Shown: piece by piece, positions 6,630 through 15,484 of the stretch
Position numbering within the stretch: position 1 is the stretch's first letter
How the letters are laid out: each line of letters starts with the position of its first letter
Origin: Candidatus Borkfalkia excrementavium
Lineage (GTDB): Bacteria; Bacillota; Clostridia; Christensenellales; Borkfalkiaceae
Direction: 5' to 3'
DNA length: 44,599 bases
Assembly: GCA_019115945.1 (NCBI GenBank)
Contig: DXCO01000033.1
Coordinates: forward strand, 1 to 44,599
The notes under the pieces: model-generated
What the model saw: only the letters and a program-made list of their open reading frames with translations
What the model was told of the DNA's origin: nothing
The model's database searches: none
Program-made: the position numbers and the translations under genes

Positions 6630-7634
6630 ATGGCTTCCGGATCTGCAACGGAAATCACCAAAACGCAATCGGAAGGTGATTTTCAGGCGCCGCAAAGGCA
6701 CAAAAAGAAATTGACGAAAAACACATTGCGCGACTGGCGTTTCTGTGCGATCTGCCTCGCTTACCCGGTCATCCAGTTCGTGCTCGTCTGGTCGTTTGTC
6801 AATATAGGCGGCGTGCTCCTCGCATTCAAGCGTTATTATGCCTGGGGCGATTGGGAATGGTGCGGCTTTTTCCAGTTTGCCAAGGTGATCGACGATCTTC
6901 TGCATTCCACCGTCAACCAGACGGGGGTGAGTTGGCTGAACAGCACCCGCGTCGAACTGCTCAATTCTTTCGGGTACGGGTTTGTTACGATCTTTATCAG
7001 CCTCCCGCTCTCGCTGCTGTTCTCTTACTTCCTGTCCAAAAAAATGCCGCTATCCAACGTGTTCCGCGTCATTTTCTTTCTTCCGAACGTCATTCCCATC
7101 GTTGCGCTCACGCTGGCTTTCAAACTTCCGTTCGACAGCACATACGGCTATATGTATAAAGTGTTCACGGCATTCGGCCTGAGCGGGGGCATCTTTGAAT
7201 CCTGGCCCAGTTCGCAGATCTGGATTTATATTTATTGTATTTGGGCGGGCCTCGGTTACTATATCCTGCTTTTGTCCGGCGCGATCGGGCGGATCCCGAA
7301 GGAGATTTACGAAAGCGCAGAGATCGACGGAGCGGGGTATGCGACGGAATTTATCAAAATCACCGTTCCGCTCGTATGGCCGACGATCATCACGCTCGTC
7401 GTATTGGGTATGACGAACGTATTGACGCTGTATCTGCAGCCATATCTTATGACGAACGGAGAGGCGAGTACCTACACGATCGCGATGTCTATTTTCGTGT
7501 CGACTTCTTCTTACAATCCCGTGCAGTACTGCGAAGCGGCGGCGAAGGGCCTGCTCTTCACCATCGTCTGGGCGCCCATCGTCATGCTGGTCAGAAATCT
7601 GATGAGCAGATGTTTCAGAGACGTCGATTATTGA
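6630..7634 (+). CDS. ABC sugar transporter permease 1 (CUT1, MalF-like)
   Basis: A 334-residue inner-membrane protein with six predicted helices and a hydrophilic N-terminal tail of about 30 residues. The cytoplasmic EAA loop, which contacts the ATPase, is seen as EIYESAEIDGAGYATEFIKI near residue 230. It forms the translocation channel with the permease at 7645. The start ATG is 2 nt after the GH16 stop, with GAGGAGGG upstream overlapping the end of that gene, so translation is probably coupled. Substrate oligosaccharides would be delivered by the divergent binding lipoprotein. It resembles LacF/UgpA-type permeases in length and layout. Confidence 0.9.
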   Translation: MASGSATEITKTQSEGDFQAPQRHKKKLTKNTLRDWRFCAICLAYPVIQFVLVWSFVNIGGVLLAFKRYYAWGDWEWCGFFQFAKVIDDLLHSTVNQTGVSWLNSTRVELLNSFGYGFVTIFISLPLSLLFSYFLSKKMPLSNVFRVIFFLPNVIPIVALTLAFKLPFDSTYGYMYKVFTAFGLSGGIFESWPSSQIWIYIYCIWAGLGYYILLLSGAIGRIPKEIYESAEIDGAGYATEFIKITVPLVWPTIITLVVLGMTNVLTLYLQPYLMTNGEASTYTIAMSIFVSTSSYNPVQYCEAAAKGLLFTIVWAPIVMLVRNLMSRCFRDVDY

Positions 7635-7644
7635 GAGGTGGCGT

Positions 7645-8565
7645 ATGATCTCGATATTTACGAAAAAGGCGGGCGCGGGTCCGCAGCAAGATCTTTCCGG
7701 AAAGCGGAAAAAGCGCGTGCAATTCAGCATGTATTATGTCATCAAATACATCGTATTTGCGATATTTGTCATCTATGCAGTGTCACTTCTGATGCCGTTT
7801 TTATGGATGCTGTTCAATTCGGTCAAACCGAAGGGCGAATTTTTGTCCGGCAATATTTTCGGCTTGCCCTCTGAACTGACGTTCGGCAACTATATCAATA
7901 TTCTCCGATACGAAATACAGGGAGAGACCGTCTACGAAATGTTTTTCACCAGCGTGGTCCTCACGCTGCTGGGTACTTTCGTGAACGTGTTCTTTTCCAC
8001 GATCACGGCGTACTGTGTCGCAAAATATAAATTCCCCGGGCGCAAGATCGTCATGGGCGTTGCGATCTTTACGATGATCATTCCCATCGTGGGAACGCTT
8101 CCCGCGCAGGTACAGATGATGGAAATGTTCAATCTTTCCGATTCGATGATCGGCGTGCTGTTCCTGTATTCCGGATGTTTCGGTTTCAACTTTATCCTGA
8201 TGCATTCTTCGTTTGAAAGCATCAGTTGGTCATATGCCGAGGCCGCGCAACTGGACGGGGCGAACCGCGCGCAAATTCTTTTCCGCATTATGCTGCCCAT
8301 CGCGGCGGGGCCGATCATTGCGGTCGCGGTATTGCAGGCGATCAACGTGTGGAACGACTATTCGACGCCTTTCCTGTTTATGCCCTCGCAAAAGACGCTT
8401 GCCGTCGGCTTGCAGCGGCTGCAGAACCAACTGTCAGGGCAGGGCGGGGATTACCCCGGCATCTTTGCCGCCGTGATCGTGGCGGTACTGCCTATCTTTA
8501 TACTGTACGCATGTTTCCAGAAGAAGATCATGGAAAATACCGTTGCGGGCGGCCTGAAGGGCTGA
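7645..8565 (+). CDS. ABC sugar transporter permease 2 (CUT1, MalG-like)
   Basis: A 306-residue inner-membrane protein with six predicted helices; the N-terminal 30 residues are basic. The EAA loop reads SYAEAAQLDGANRAQILFRI near residue 195, the canonical contact site for the ATP-binding subunit. It follows the first permease by 10 bp with a GAGAGGTGG site, and the pair belongs to one operon. The family member type is MalG/LacG. It should pair one-to-one with the 6630 gene product. No partner ATPase is encoded nearby. Confidence 0.9.
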   Translation: MISIFTKKAGAGPQQDLSGKRKKRVQFSMYYVIKYIVFAIFVIYAVSLLMPFLWMLFNSVKPKGEFLSGNIFGLPSELTFGNYINILRYEIQGETVYEMFFTSVVLTLLGTFVNVFFSTITAYCVAKYKFPGRKIVMGVAIFTMIIPIVGTLPAQVQMMEMFNLSDSMIGVLFLYSGCFGFNFILMHSSFESISWSYAEAAQLDGANRAQILFRIMLPIAAGPIIAVAVLQAINVWNDYSTPFLFMPSQKTLAVGLQRLQNQLSGQGGDYPGIFAAVIVAVLPIFILYACFQKKIMENTVAGGLKG

Positions 8566-8586
8566 CGCTTTCCAAGGAGGATTAAA

Positions 8587-10701
8587 ATGAAGAGGAAATT
8601 GATTCTTGTCGTTCTCGTCTTTGCCGTGCTGTTCGGCGCGTTTGCTGCGTTTACGGCCTGCGCGGATGAAACGACCGGCAGTTTCAAGGCCGAATACGAA
8701 ATCAGAAGCGGAGAATCCGTCTCCATCGGGGGCGGCGTTACTTACGAGATCGTAGGGGAATACGAAGGCGTTTCCATCGATGCAAAGACGGGCGTGATCA
8801 CCTTCGACGATTCCGCACCCTATACGCAGATCCTTGTCGTCGCAAAAAAGGACGGGAAAGTCGTTTCTGAAACGAAAGTGACGCTGGTAAGCGATTTTCA
8901 AACGCCCACTCTCACGTTCACGAATCTGACGGACAATATAGTGGACGGCGAGACGGTCACGGCAGTCAGCGATACGGGCAGCGCCGTAACGTACGAATTG
9001 AAAGAATCCGTATCCGGCATCTCCATCGGCCGTACGACGGGCAGGGTGTCTTTTGCCGCGTCCGTAGAGGACGGCACGGCGTTTACCGTTGTCGCATCCT
9101 CCCGCGGAGCGACGGCCGAACACGCTTTCAAAGCGAGCACGGAAAATTTTGTTACCGCTGAAGAGACAACGCAGTACACATCCCTCGAATCGCCCTGCGA
9201 CGTGGGCTTCAAACTGGACTTTGCATCCGACGAGACGGTGGCAGGACAAGGCGTTCTGGGTGTGCAGGAAGGAAATTCTCTGCTCGACGAAAGTCTGTAC
9301 GAATACGACGCCGCGACCCGGATGCTCCGCCTGAAAAAAGAGGCGTTCGCCTCCTGGACGACGGGCGAACATGCGTTAAAGATCGTAACGGCTAAAAATT
9401 CCGTTTCCGTCACCGTGATCGCGGCAACAAAATTTATCAACACGGCGGAAGATCTTGCGTCCATCAACGATTCTGCGGAAGCGCTCTCCGGATATTATGT
9501 CATGATGAGCGATATCGATTTGTCGGCATATTGTCAGGCGCATGCGGAAGAAGGGTATTGGGAACCGATCGGCGTCTATCACGACGTAACGGACGGCACC
9601 GCGCTTGCCGACGCCTTCAAGGGCACGTTCGACGGAAACGGCCATAAGATCACGGGGTTCCATATTTACAGGGACGACGTGAATGATACGACCGCTTTCA
9701 ATGCGGGTCTGTTCGGATATATTGACACCTCCGCGGTGATCCGCAATCTCGGTCTGGAAAGTGACGAATACAACGCGGCACGCTCCTATTCCGGCCTGTT
9801 TGCGGGCGTAAATACCGGTACCATCGAAAATTGCTATGTCAAGGGCGATTTTGAATGCATCGGCAACTGCACCGGCGGATTCGTCGGCAGAAACGAGGGG
9901 ACGATTGAAAACGCATATGTCCTCGGCGACGTGATCGGCGAACAGATGGTCGGGGCGTTTGCAGGCCGCAATATGGGCGAACTGATCAACTGTTATGCGG
10001 TCGCCTCCGATGCGGGTGCGTCTCCCGTGAGCACATTGGTCGGTTCGGAAGAGGGGCAGGCTTCCGGTCAGTGCTTTGAATCGCAGGAAGCGTTCGAATC
10101 TTTCGATTTCCCCTTCGGAGAACCCTGGGTCGTGGGGGAAGGGGCGCCCTATCTGAAAGAGGCGGTCAAAACGTATTACATGAACGGCATTGCCCTGACG
10201 GGTATCCCTGAAACCGCTTATAAAGGGTCGGATATTTCTCTTTCGGCGATCGTAACGCCTTCCGGCGCAGTCGATGCGGGGGAACTCGTCTACACCGCGT
10301 CCGTCGGCACGATTTCGGACGGCGTGCTGCATCTTCCTTACGATACGGACGCGAGCGTATGCGTCGTGACCGTCACGTGCGGAGAATTTTCGGACAGTGC
10401 GGAAATTTCTTTGCTCGATCCCGCCGTAACCTTCGGGATCGAAAGCGATACGCTCGTAAAAGCGACGGAATATGACCTTTTCGTTTCCGTATTGCCGGAT
10501 ACGGCCGAATTGAAAGGGGCGCTGAAATATCAGATCGTAGACGACGGCGGGGATTCGCGCATCACGATCACTTCAGACGGAAAGATCACCGTCAGCCGCA
10601 ACAGCAAATGGACGAGCGTGACGGTGCGCGCCTATGTGGAGATCGACGGGAAAGTGATTGCGGAAGCGGAAAAGACGTTCGCGATCGCGGATCCCGTATA
10701 A
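8587..10701 (+). CDS. Large surface lipoprotein with Ig-like and GLUG-type repeats
   Basis: A 704-residue lipoprotein whose signal peptide ends in FTAC, lipidated at Cys25. Residues about 30-280 are three consecutive bacterial Ig-like or cadherin-like beta modules. Residues about 282-490 are a GLUG-type beta-helix: it starts with an INTAEDLASI phrase and then repeats segments of the form GLFGYI, SGLFAGVNTGTIENCYV, GGFVGRNEGTIENAYV and VGAFAGRN. Residues about 530-704 are further Ig-like modules. There are no catalytic residues that I recognise. Given its place between permeases and a GH16 enzyme that shares GLUG and Ig modules, a surface glycan-binding or scaffolding role is inferred, comparable in function to surface glycan-binding proteins of other phyla. 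AAGGAGG precedes the ATG. Confidence 0.75.
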   Translation: MKRKLILVVLVFAVLFGAFAAFTACADETTGSFKAEYEIRSGESVSIGGGVTYEIVGEYEGVSIDAKTGVITFDDSAPYTQILVVAKKDGKVVSETKVTLVSDFQTPTLTFTNLTDNIVDGETVTAVSDTGSAVTYELKESVSGISIGRTTGRVSFAASVEDGTAFTVVASSRGATAEHAFKASTENFVTAEETTQYTSLESPCDVGFKLDFASDETVAGQGVLGVQEGNSLLDESLYEYDAATRMLRLKKEAFASWTTGEHALKIVTAKNSVSVTVIAATKFINTAEDLASINDSAEALSGYYVMMSDIDLSAYCQAHAEEGYWEPIGVYHDVTDGTALADAFKGTFDGNGHKITGFHIYRDDVNDTTAFNAGLFGYIDTSAVIRNLGLESDEYNAARSYSGLFAGVNTGTIENCYVKGDFECIGNCTGGFVGRNEGTIENAYVLGDVIGEQMVGAFAGRNMGELINCYAVASDAGASPVSTLVGSEEGQASGQCFESQEAFESFDFPFGEPWVVGEGAPYLKEAVKTYYMNGIALTGIPETAYKGSDISLSAIVTPSGAVDAGELVYTASVGTISDGVLHLPYDTDASVCVVTVTCGEFSDSAEISLLDPAVTFGIESDTLVKATEYDLFVSVLPDTAELKGALKYQIVDDGGDSRITITSDGKITVSRNSKWTSVTVRAYVEIDGKVIAEAEKTFAIADPV

Positions 10702-10721
10702 AGCAGGTTTCGGAATTATAT

Positions 10722-10748
10722 TGTCCGCGGCTTCAAAAACCGCGGACA
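10722..10748 (+). other. Intercistronic stem-loop without T-run
   Basis: TGTCCGCGG (10722-10730) pairs perfectly with CCGCGGACA (10740-10748) across a 9-nt loop. There is no T-tract, so rather than ending transcription it may stabilise or cut the operon mRNA or only partly attenuate between the two large lipoprotein genes. Confidence 0.5.
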
Positions 10749-10779
10749 GTGTAAAAAATAAATCAAAGGAGTTGATGAG

Positions 10780-13700
10780 ATGAAAAAGCATGGCGTCATT
10801 TTGTTGTTTGCGATTCTCTGTGTCGCTCTGTTCGGCCTCGGCCTTCTGGCGGGGTGCGGCAGCGACGGTTCGGGAAAGACAGAGTACTCGATCACCGTTG
10901 CAGAGACGGAGAACGGCACTGTCAGCGCAAGCGCAAGCAAGGCGGCGGAAGGAACGGAGATCACCGTGACCGTCACGCCGGATGCAAATTATGTTCTCAA
11001 AGAGGGCAGCCTCCGATATAACGGTACCGTCATCGAGAACAACAAGTTTACGATGCCCGCGGAAAAAGTGACGATCACGGCGACGTTTGTGGTTGCGGAA
11101 AGTCCCGCGGCAGAGTACTCGATCACCGTTGCAGAGACGGAGAACGGCACTGTCAGCGCAAGCGCAAGCAAGGCGGCGGAAGGAACGGAGATCACCGTGA
11201 CCGTCACGCCGGATGCAAATTATGTTCTCAAAGAGGGCAGTCTCCGATATAACGGTACCGTCATCGAAGACAACAAGTTTACGATGCCCGCGGAAAACGT
11301 GACGATCACGGCAGAATTTGTCGGGGAGGAAGCGGTCGGGATCACGGTAACGGCTCCCGTTAAAGAGACGTACTATCTCGACGAACAGGCGCAGGAACTC
11401 GACCTTACGGGCATGGAAGTCACGCTCGATTATGCCTCCGGCAACAGCGTACCCGTCGATTTGGATGATGTCACCGTATCTACGGTCGATCTTTCGGTTG
11501 TAAACGAAAACATCCTCGTCACCGTCTCTTACGAAGGGTTTGAAGATACTTTCTATATCGGCGTGCGGCAAAGAACGGTATCCGACGACGATCTTACGGC
11601 GACGTATTATTACAACAGGACCGCTGAAGAAGATCTCTCGATCGAGCAGAGCAGCGTCACCGGTATTGTTACGCTGGACGGCACAACGGTATCTTATACC
11701 GTTGGCGACGGCAAGGTTACCGTCGCCAATTCCCAATTAACGGCGGCTCAGATGATCCTGCGCGTCAATAAGGGGAGCGATTACGTGTTTGTAAAGGCGA
11801 TCGGCGAGACGCACATCTCCACAGTCGAGGAGTTCAAAGCGATCGCAAACGATCTCAGCGGATATTACGTGCTCGACAACAGCATCAACTTTGAAGGCGT
11901 GTATCTCGAACCTTTCGGTACGGTACCTCTCTATGTCACGTCGGACGGAACGGACAGCAGCAACAATATCGATACGTCGGGTGCGGGCGAGACGCCCGAT
12001 TCCACTGGGAATTTCGGCCAGATCGGCATTCCCTTCACGGGCACGTTCGACGGGAACGGCTACGTTCTGTATAATTTCAAGACGGGATACGAAAGCGCGG
12101 CTTACGCCGCAGGAGCGTTCGGCCGTTCGCTGTTCGGCTATATCGGCGAAACGGGCGTCGTGAAAAATGTTATTTTGCGTGCATACAACATCGCGGGAGG
12201 GCAGCACAGCGCGTTCATCGCGGGGCTGAACCTCGGAACAATTGAAAATATCACCATCGAATCCACTTCTTCCATCAACAGCAATTACGGCTTGGCGCAC
12301 GTTGTCGCGGCATATAACGGCGGCAGCATTGCGAACGTCGTCTGCTATGTGGAAAAGGCGCAGAATTCCTCGGGGGATATTGATTTCGTAGAGGCCTCGG
12401 ACGAGAATTTCGGCAGCGGCACCTCTGTGCGCGTCTATATTGCTCCCGAAGGCGAAGTGGAGGAACTCACCGCTCTCGACGGTTGGAAATATATTGAAGG
12501 GATCGGCACGATCTGCGCGAACGACTATTACGTATTCAGCCGCGCGGAATCCTTTGAGATCCCTCTCGGCGGCGAATTGTCTCTCGATCTGTGGTTTGAA
12601 TCCGCCGTCTCCGAGGATATATTGGTGCAGATTTGGGGCAATGCGGAAATCGAATCCGGCTGGGACGGCGAAAACGGAGTGCACGTCATTTCTTTTGCCG
12701 ACGGCTGGAGCGAGACGGAAGTCGGCGCTACGTTCGTCGTCGGCGTGGGCACGAATGCGCACGGCGTTTCGCAGTGGATCAACGTTACCGTAGGGGAAAA
12801 GGTCCTTACAGAAGTTACGTTTGACGGCGATCAGCCCCTTGCATGGAACAAGGGCACCGCGGTAGAGGGCAACGAAAGCGCATTTGCGCTCACCGCGCAT
12901 TACTCCGACGGAAGTACCGGTTCGGTCGTCCCCGATTCGGTCACGGGGCTTGACGTCGATGACGAGTCGACGCAGACGGTGACGCTGACCTATCAGGGAA
13001 TGTCCGTGCAGATCCAGGTCACCGTTGCCGAGAGCGCCGCTTCGTTGGAGAGTCTGACTCTTGAAGGCGCGGCAAAGAATACCGTCTTTTACGTCGGCGG
13101 TTCGATCGCGCTCGACGACCTTACGGGGCTGACGCTCAAAGCAAATTACAGCGACGGAACCTCTCCGACTGTGCCGATCACGCTGGATATGCTCAGCAAG
13201 ACCACGTTTGACGCCGCCGGCGATCCCGTCGAGATCACCATAACGTATGGCGGCAAAACGGCAGCGTTCGAAGTTACCGTTTACGAGGCGCCCGAAAGCA
13301 TCACGATCACCGTCAATCAGGACGTCGTGACCTATCCGGAAGGATCCGCGATCGACTGGTCGCAGTACATCGAAGCGGAGGACAACAACGGCAATCCCAT
13401 AAAGTTCGAAAATCTTTCTTTCGGACAGGATCAGGTGCTCAACGGCGAAGTGAGCGCGAAATTCGTGTATACGTTCAACGGCGAGCAGACGGTTGAGAGT
13501 ACGGAACACACCATCACCTTCTGGTACGGTATCGGAACGGTGGAACAGTGGAACGCCTTCGCCGCGAAAACAGGCACGACGGTAGAAGGTTTCGGCGGTA
13601 ATTACCGGCTGACGGCTGACATCGATTTTGCTGGCGTAGATTTCATGCCTGCCGCAGGCACGCCTTCAGAGACGCCCAACGGCACCGCAGGATTTTCCGG

Positions 13701-15447
13701 CACGTTCGACGGCTGCGGCTATTCGATGAGCAATATCCTTCTGGCCTCCCATAACTCGGCGGTCTTTATCAACCTGAACGGAACGGGCGTCATTCAGAAT
13801 CTCGTCATCAACGGCATTCAGGCAAACGGTTCCGGCTGTGCGGGGCTCGTCATCCATAATTACGGCACCGTGAAAGATAATCTGGTGATCAATTTTTACG
13901 ATATTTCTTCGTGGGGCGCCGCGCTCGTTTCGAACAATACGAGTTTCGGTACGGTCAGCGGCTGTATTGCGGACAAAGTCACGTTCGACGATCCCTCTTT
14001 GAATAATTTCTCGCTGGTCAAAGCGAATATCGGCAAAATCGAGAACTGTCTCGCGGTCGAGTCCAATGCGACGAACGATGTCGGTGCAGGCGATCCGGAC
14101 GGGACAAAGACCAACGTCATCACGATCGAATCCTTCACGGCCGACGGGGGCGACTCCGTATTCGCGTATGCAGACGGCAACTATACCTATACGCAGGGAG
14201 AAAGTCTTACGGTGACCTTCTCGGATGCGCTGTGGACCTTGGATGAGGAAAGCAAACACCTCGTGCTCAAAAAATCGGATGAATCTTCCGCCACCTCTAC
14301 GGTGGCGGAGGACTTCTCCTCTCTTGACGCCTGGACGATCGAAAACAGGGTCTGGGGATACAGCGGAGAACAGACGCACGGCGGCGTGATCACGCAGAAC
14401 GTATGTTACGATTCCGACGGCAATCTCGTCATGATCGTAAACGGCGATTATTACGAGGGGGATAAAAAGGGGATCAATTCTTCCTATGCGGACGTTTATG
14501 GCGGCAAGCGCACGGGCGCAGCCATACAATCCAAACAAACATTCGGCTACGGCAGTTTCGAAGTTGAAATGACCGTTCCCGCCTTCAACGGGATCTGTAC
14601 GGCCGTGTGGCTATACAATCATTTTCCGAACGAAGCGGGCGGGGAAAATCACAATTACGAGATCGACATCGAAGTGCACGGCACCGCCGCGGATGAAGAC
14701 GGAAGTCTGATCAACAGCGGCAATCTCCGTTCCGTGACCTGCACGTCTTGGTTGACGGAAACGGTGTACGATTCAGAAATCGTCGATTTGAATAAAGCGC
14801 TCAACGACGGAAATTTTCATACTTTCCGCTTTGACTGGCACAGCGACCGCATCGAGTATTATGTAGACGGCGCGCTGATATATACGTCGACGGAATGTAT
14901 TCCGTCCAACGAAATGTATTTCAATATAGGGTGTTGGTTCCCGAACGGATGGTGCGGAGAACCCGATTTCGAGACCGATTACATCACGGTCAAATCTTTT
15001 ACGTATACCGCGTTCGAGGGGGAAGAGGCGGGTACGATCAATTCGGAGGACAGGACGGGAAACAGCAGCGTTGACGAAAGTGTCGTTCTGCCCGAAAGAA
15101 ATTATTTTGCGAACGGTTCGTTCGCCTATGACATCGCAAAAAACGATGCTTTCCAAGTTGCGGAGGGCACGTACACATATACGGCTGGCAGTTTGGCTTT
15201 TGAAGGGAAGATCACGCAGACGGTCGACATGGACTGCGCGGGGCTTTCCTATCTTTTCCGCATGCAGGCGGAGGGAGAGATAACCGTCACGGTTTATTTT
15301 CAAACGTTTACAGGCGGTGTCGGAGAGATCGGCAGTATGCAGATCGAAAGCGGCGGACGCATTCAGCCGCCCGACGGTACGACGCGCATGCTGTTCGTGT
15401 TTGAGGGAACGGGAACGTTGCGCGAAATCAGCCTGACGTTGGCATAA
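10780..15447 (+). CDS. Giant multidomain GH16 lipoprotein (1555 aa)
   Basis: A 1555-residue lipoprotein with lipobox LAGC, Cys26. Visible order: two nearly identical 77-residue InlB/bacterial-repeat-type modules (about 34-110 and 111-187); Ig-like modules (about 189-340); a GLUG-type beta-helix (about 343-540); three more Ig-like modules (about 676-910); a second GLUG-type beta-helix (about 917-1120); a GH16 domain (about 1176-1410) and a C-terminal carbohydrate-binding-like module (about 1430-1555). The GH16 catalytic motif is intact as EIDIE (Glu1294, Asp1296, Glu1298). It should hydrolyse beta-glucan at the cell surface, with the other modules holding polysaccharide or spacing the enzyme from the membrane. 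The GH16 family usually has 250-300 residues, so four fifths of this protein is accessory. AAAGGAG precedes the ATG; the gene follows a stem-loop at 10722-10748. Confidence 0.85.
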   Translation: MKKHGVILLFAILCVALFGLGLLAGCGSDGSGKTEYSITVAETENGTVSASASKAAEGTEITVTVTPDANYVLKEGSLRYNGTVIENNKFTMPAEKVTITATFVVAESPAAEYSITVAETENGTVSASASKAAEGTEITVTVTPDANYVLKEGSLRYNGTVIEDNKFTMPAENVTITAEFVGEEAVGITVTAPVKETYYLDEQAQELDLTGMEVTLDYASGNSVPVDLDDVTVSTVDLSVVNENILVTVSYEGFEDTFYIGVRQRTVSDDDLTATYYYNRTAEEDLSIEQSSVTGIVTLDGTTVSYTVGDGKVTVANSQLTAAQMILRVNKGSDYVFVKAIGETHISTVEEFKAIANDLSGYYVLDNSINFEGVYLEPFGTVPLYVTSDGTDSSNNIDTSGAGETPDSTGNFGQIGIPFTGTFDGNGYVLYNFKTGYESAAYAAGAFGRSLFGYIGETGVVKNVILRAYNIAGGQHSAFIAGLNLGTIENITIESTSSINSNYGLAHVVAAYNGGSIANVVCYVEKAQNSSGDIDFVEASDENFGSGTSVRVYIAPEGEVEELTALDGWKYIEGIGTICANDYYVFSRAESFEIPLGGELSLDLWFESAVSEDILVQIWGNAEIESGWDGENGVHVISFADGWSETEVGATFVVGVGTNAHGVSQWINVTVGEKVLTEVTFDGDQPLAWNKGTAVEGNESAFALTAHYSDGSTGSVVPDSVTGLDVDDESTQTVTLTYQGMSVQIQVTVAESAASLESLTLEGAAKNTVFYVGGSIALDDLTGLTLKANYSDGTSPTVPITLDMLSKTTFDAAGDPVEITITYGGKTAAFEVTVYEAPESITITVNQDVVTYPEGSAIDWSQYIEAEDNNGNPIKFENLSFGQDQVLNGEVSAKFVYTFNGEQTVESTEHTITFWYGIGTVEQWNAFAAKTGTTVEGFGGNYRLTADIDFAGVDFMPAAGTPSETPNGTAGFSGTFDGCGYSMSNILLASHNSAVFINLNGTGVIQNLVINGIQANGSGCAGLVIHNYGTVKDNLVINFYDISSWGAALVSNNTSFGTVSGCIADKVTFDDPSLNNFSLVKANIGKIENCLAVESNATNDVGAGDPDGTKTNVITIESFTADGGDSVFAYADGNYTYTQGESLTVTFSDALWTLDEESKHLVLKKSDESSATSTVAEDFSSLDAWTIENRVWGYSGEQTHGGVITQNVCYDSDGNLVMIVNGDYYEGDKKGINSSYADVYGGKRTGAAIQSKQTFGYGSFEVEMTVPAFNGICTAVWLYNHFPNEAGGENHNYEIDIEVHGTAADEDGSLINSGNLRSVTCTSWLTETVYDSEIVDLNKALNDGNFHTFRFDWHSDRIEYYVDGALIYTSTECIPSNEMYFNIGCWFPNGWCGEPDFETDYITVKSFTYTAFEGEEAGTINSEDRTGNSSVDESVVLPERNYFANGSFAYDIAKNDAFQVAEGTYTYTAGSLAFEGKITQTVDMDCAGLSYLFRMQAEGEITVTVYFQTFTGGVGEIGSMQIESGGRIQPPDGTTRMLFVFEGTGTLREISLTLA
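10880..11313 (+). repeat. Tandem 231-bp repeat inside the giant GH16 gene
   Basis: The block beginning at 10880 recurs at 11111, a period of 231 bp (77 codons). About 204 bp of each unit (10880-11083 and 11111-11314) are almost identical, with only a handful of substitutions such as AGC to AGT and AAAGTG to AACGTG. The encoded module repeats in frame. Near-identity at synonymous sites points to a recent duplication or ongoing homogenisation. Confidence 0.9.
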
Positions 15448-15484
15448 TAAAAAATTTTCGACAGCGGAGGAGCAAGGATTATTT

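Noticed and set aside
10880-11314. Possible CRISPR or non-coding repeat array
   Set aside because: Only two long units, in frame within a coding gene; no short repeats with spacers anywhere in the window.
11737-13509. 590-codon minus-strand frame
   Set aside because: Shadow of the 1555-residue lipoprotein gene; no promoter or ribosome site and an Arg-rich composition.
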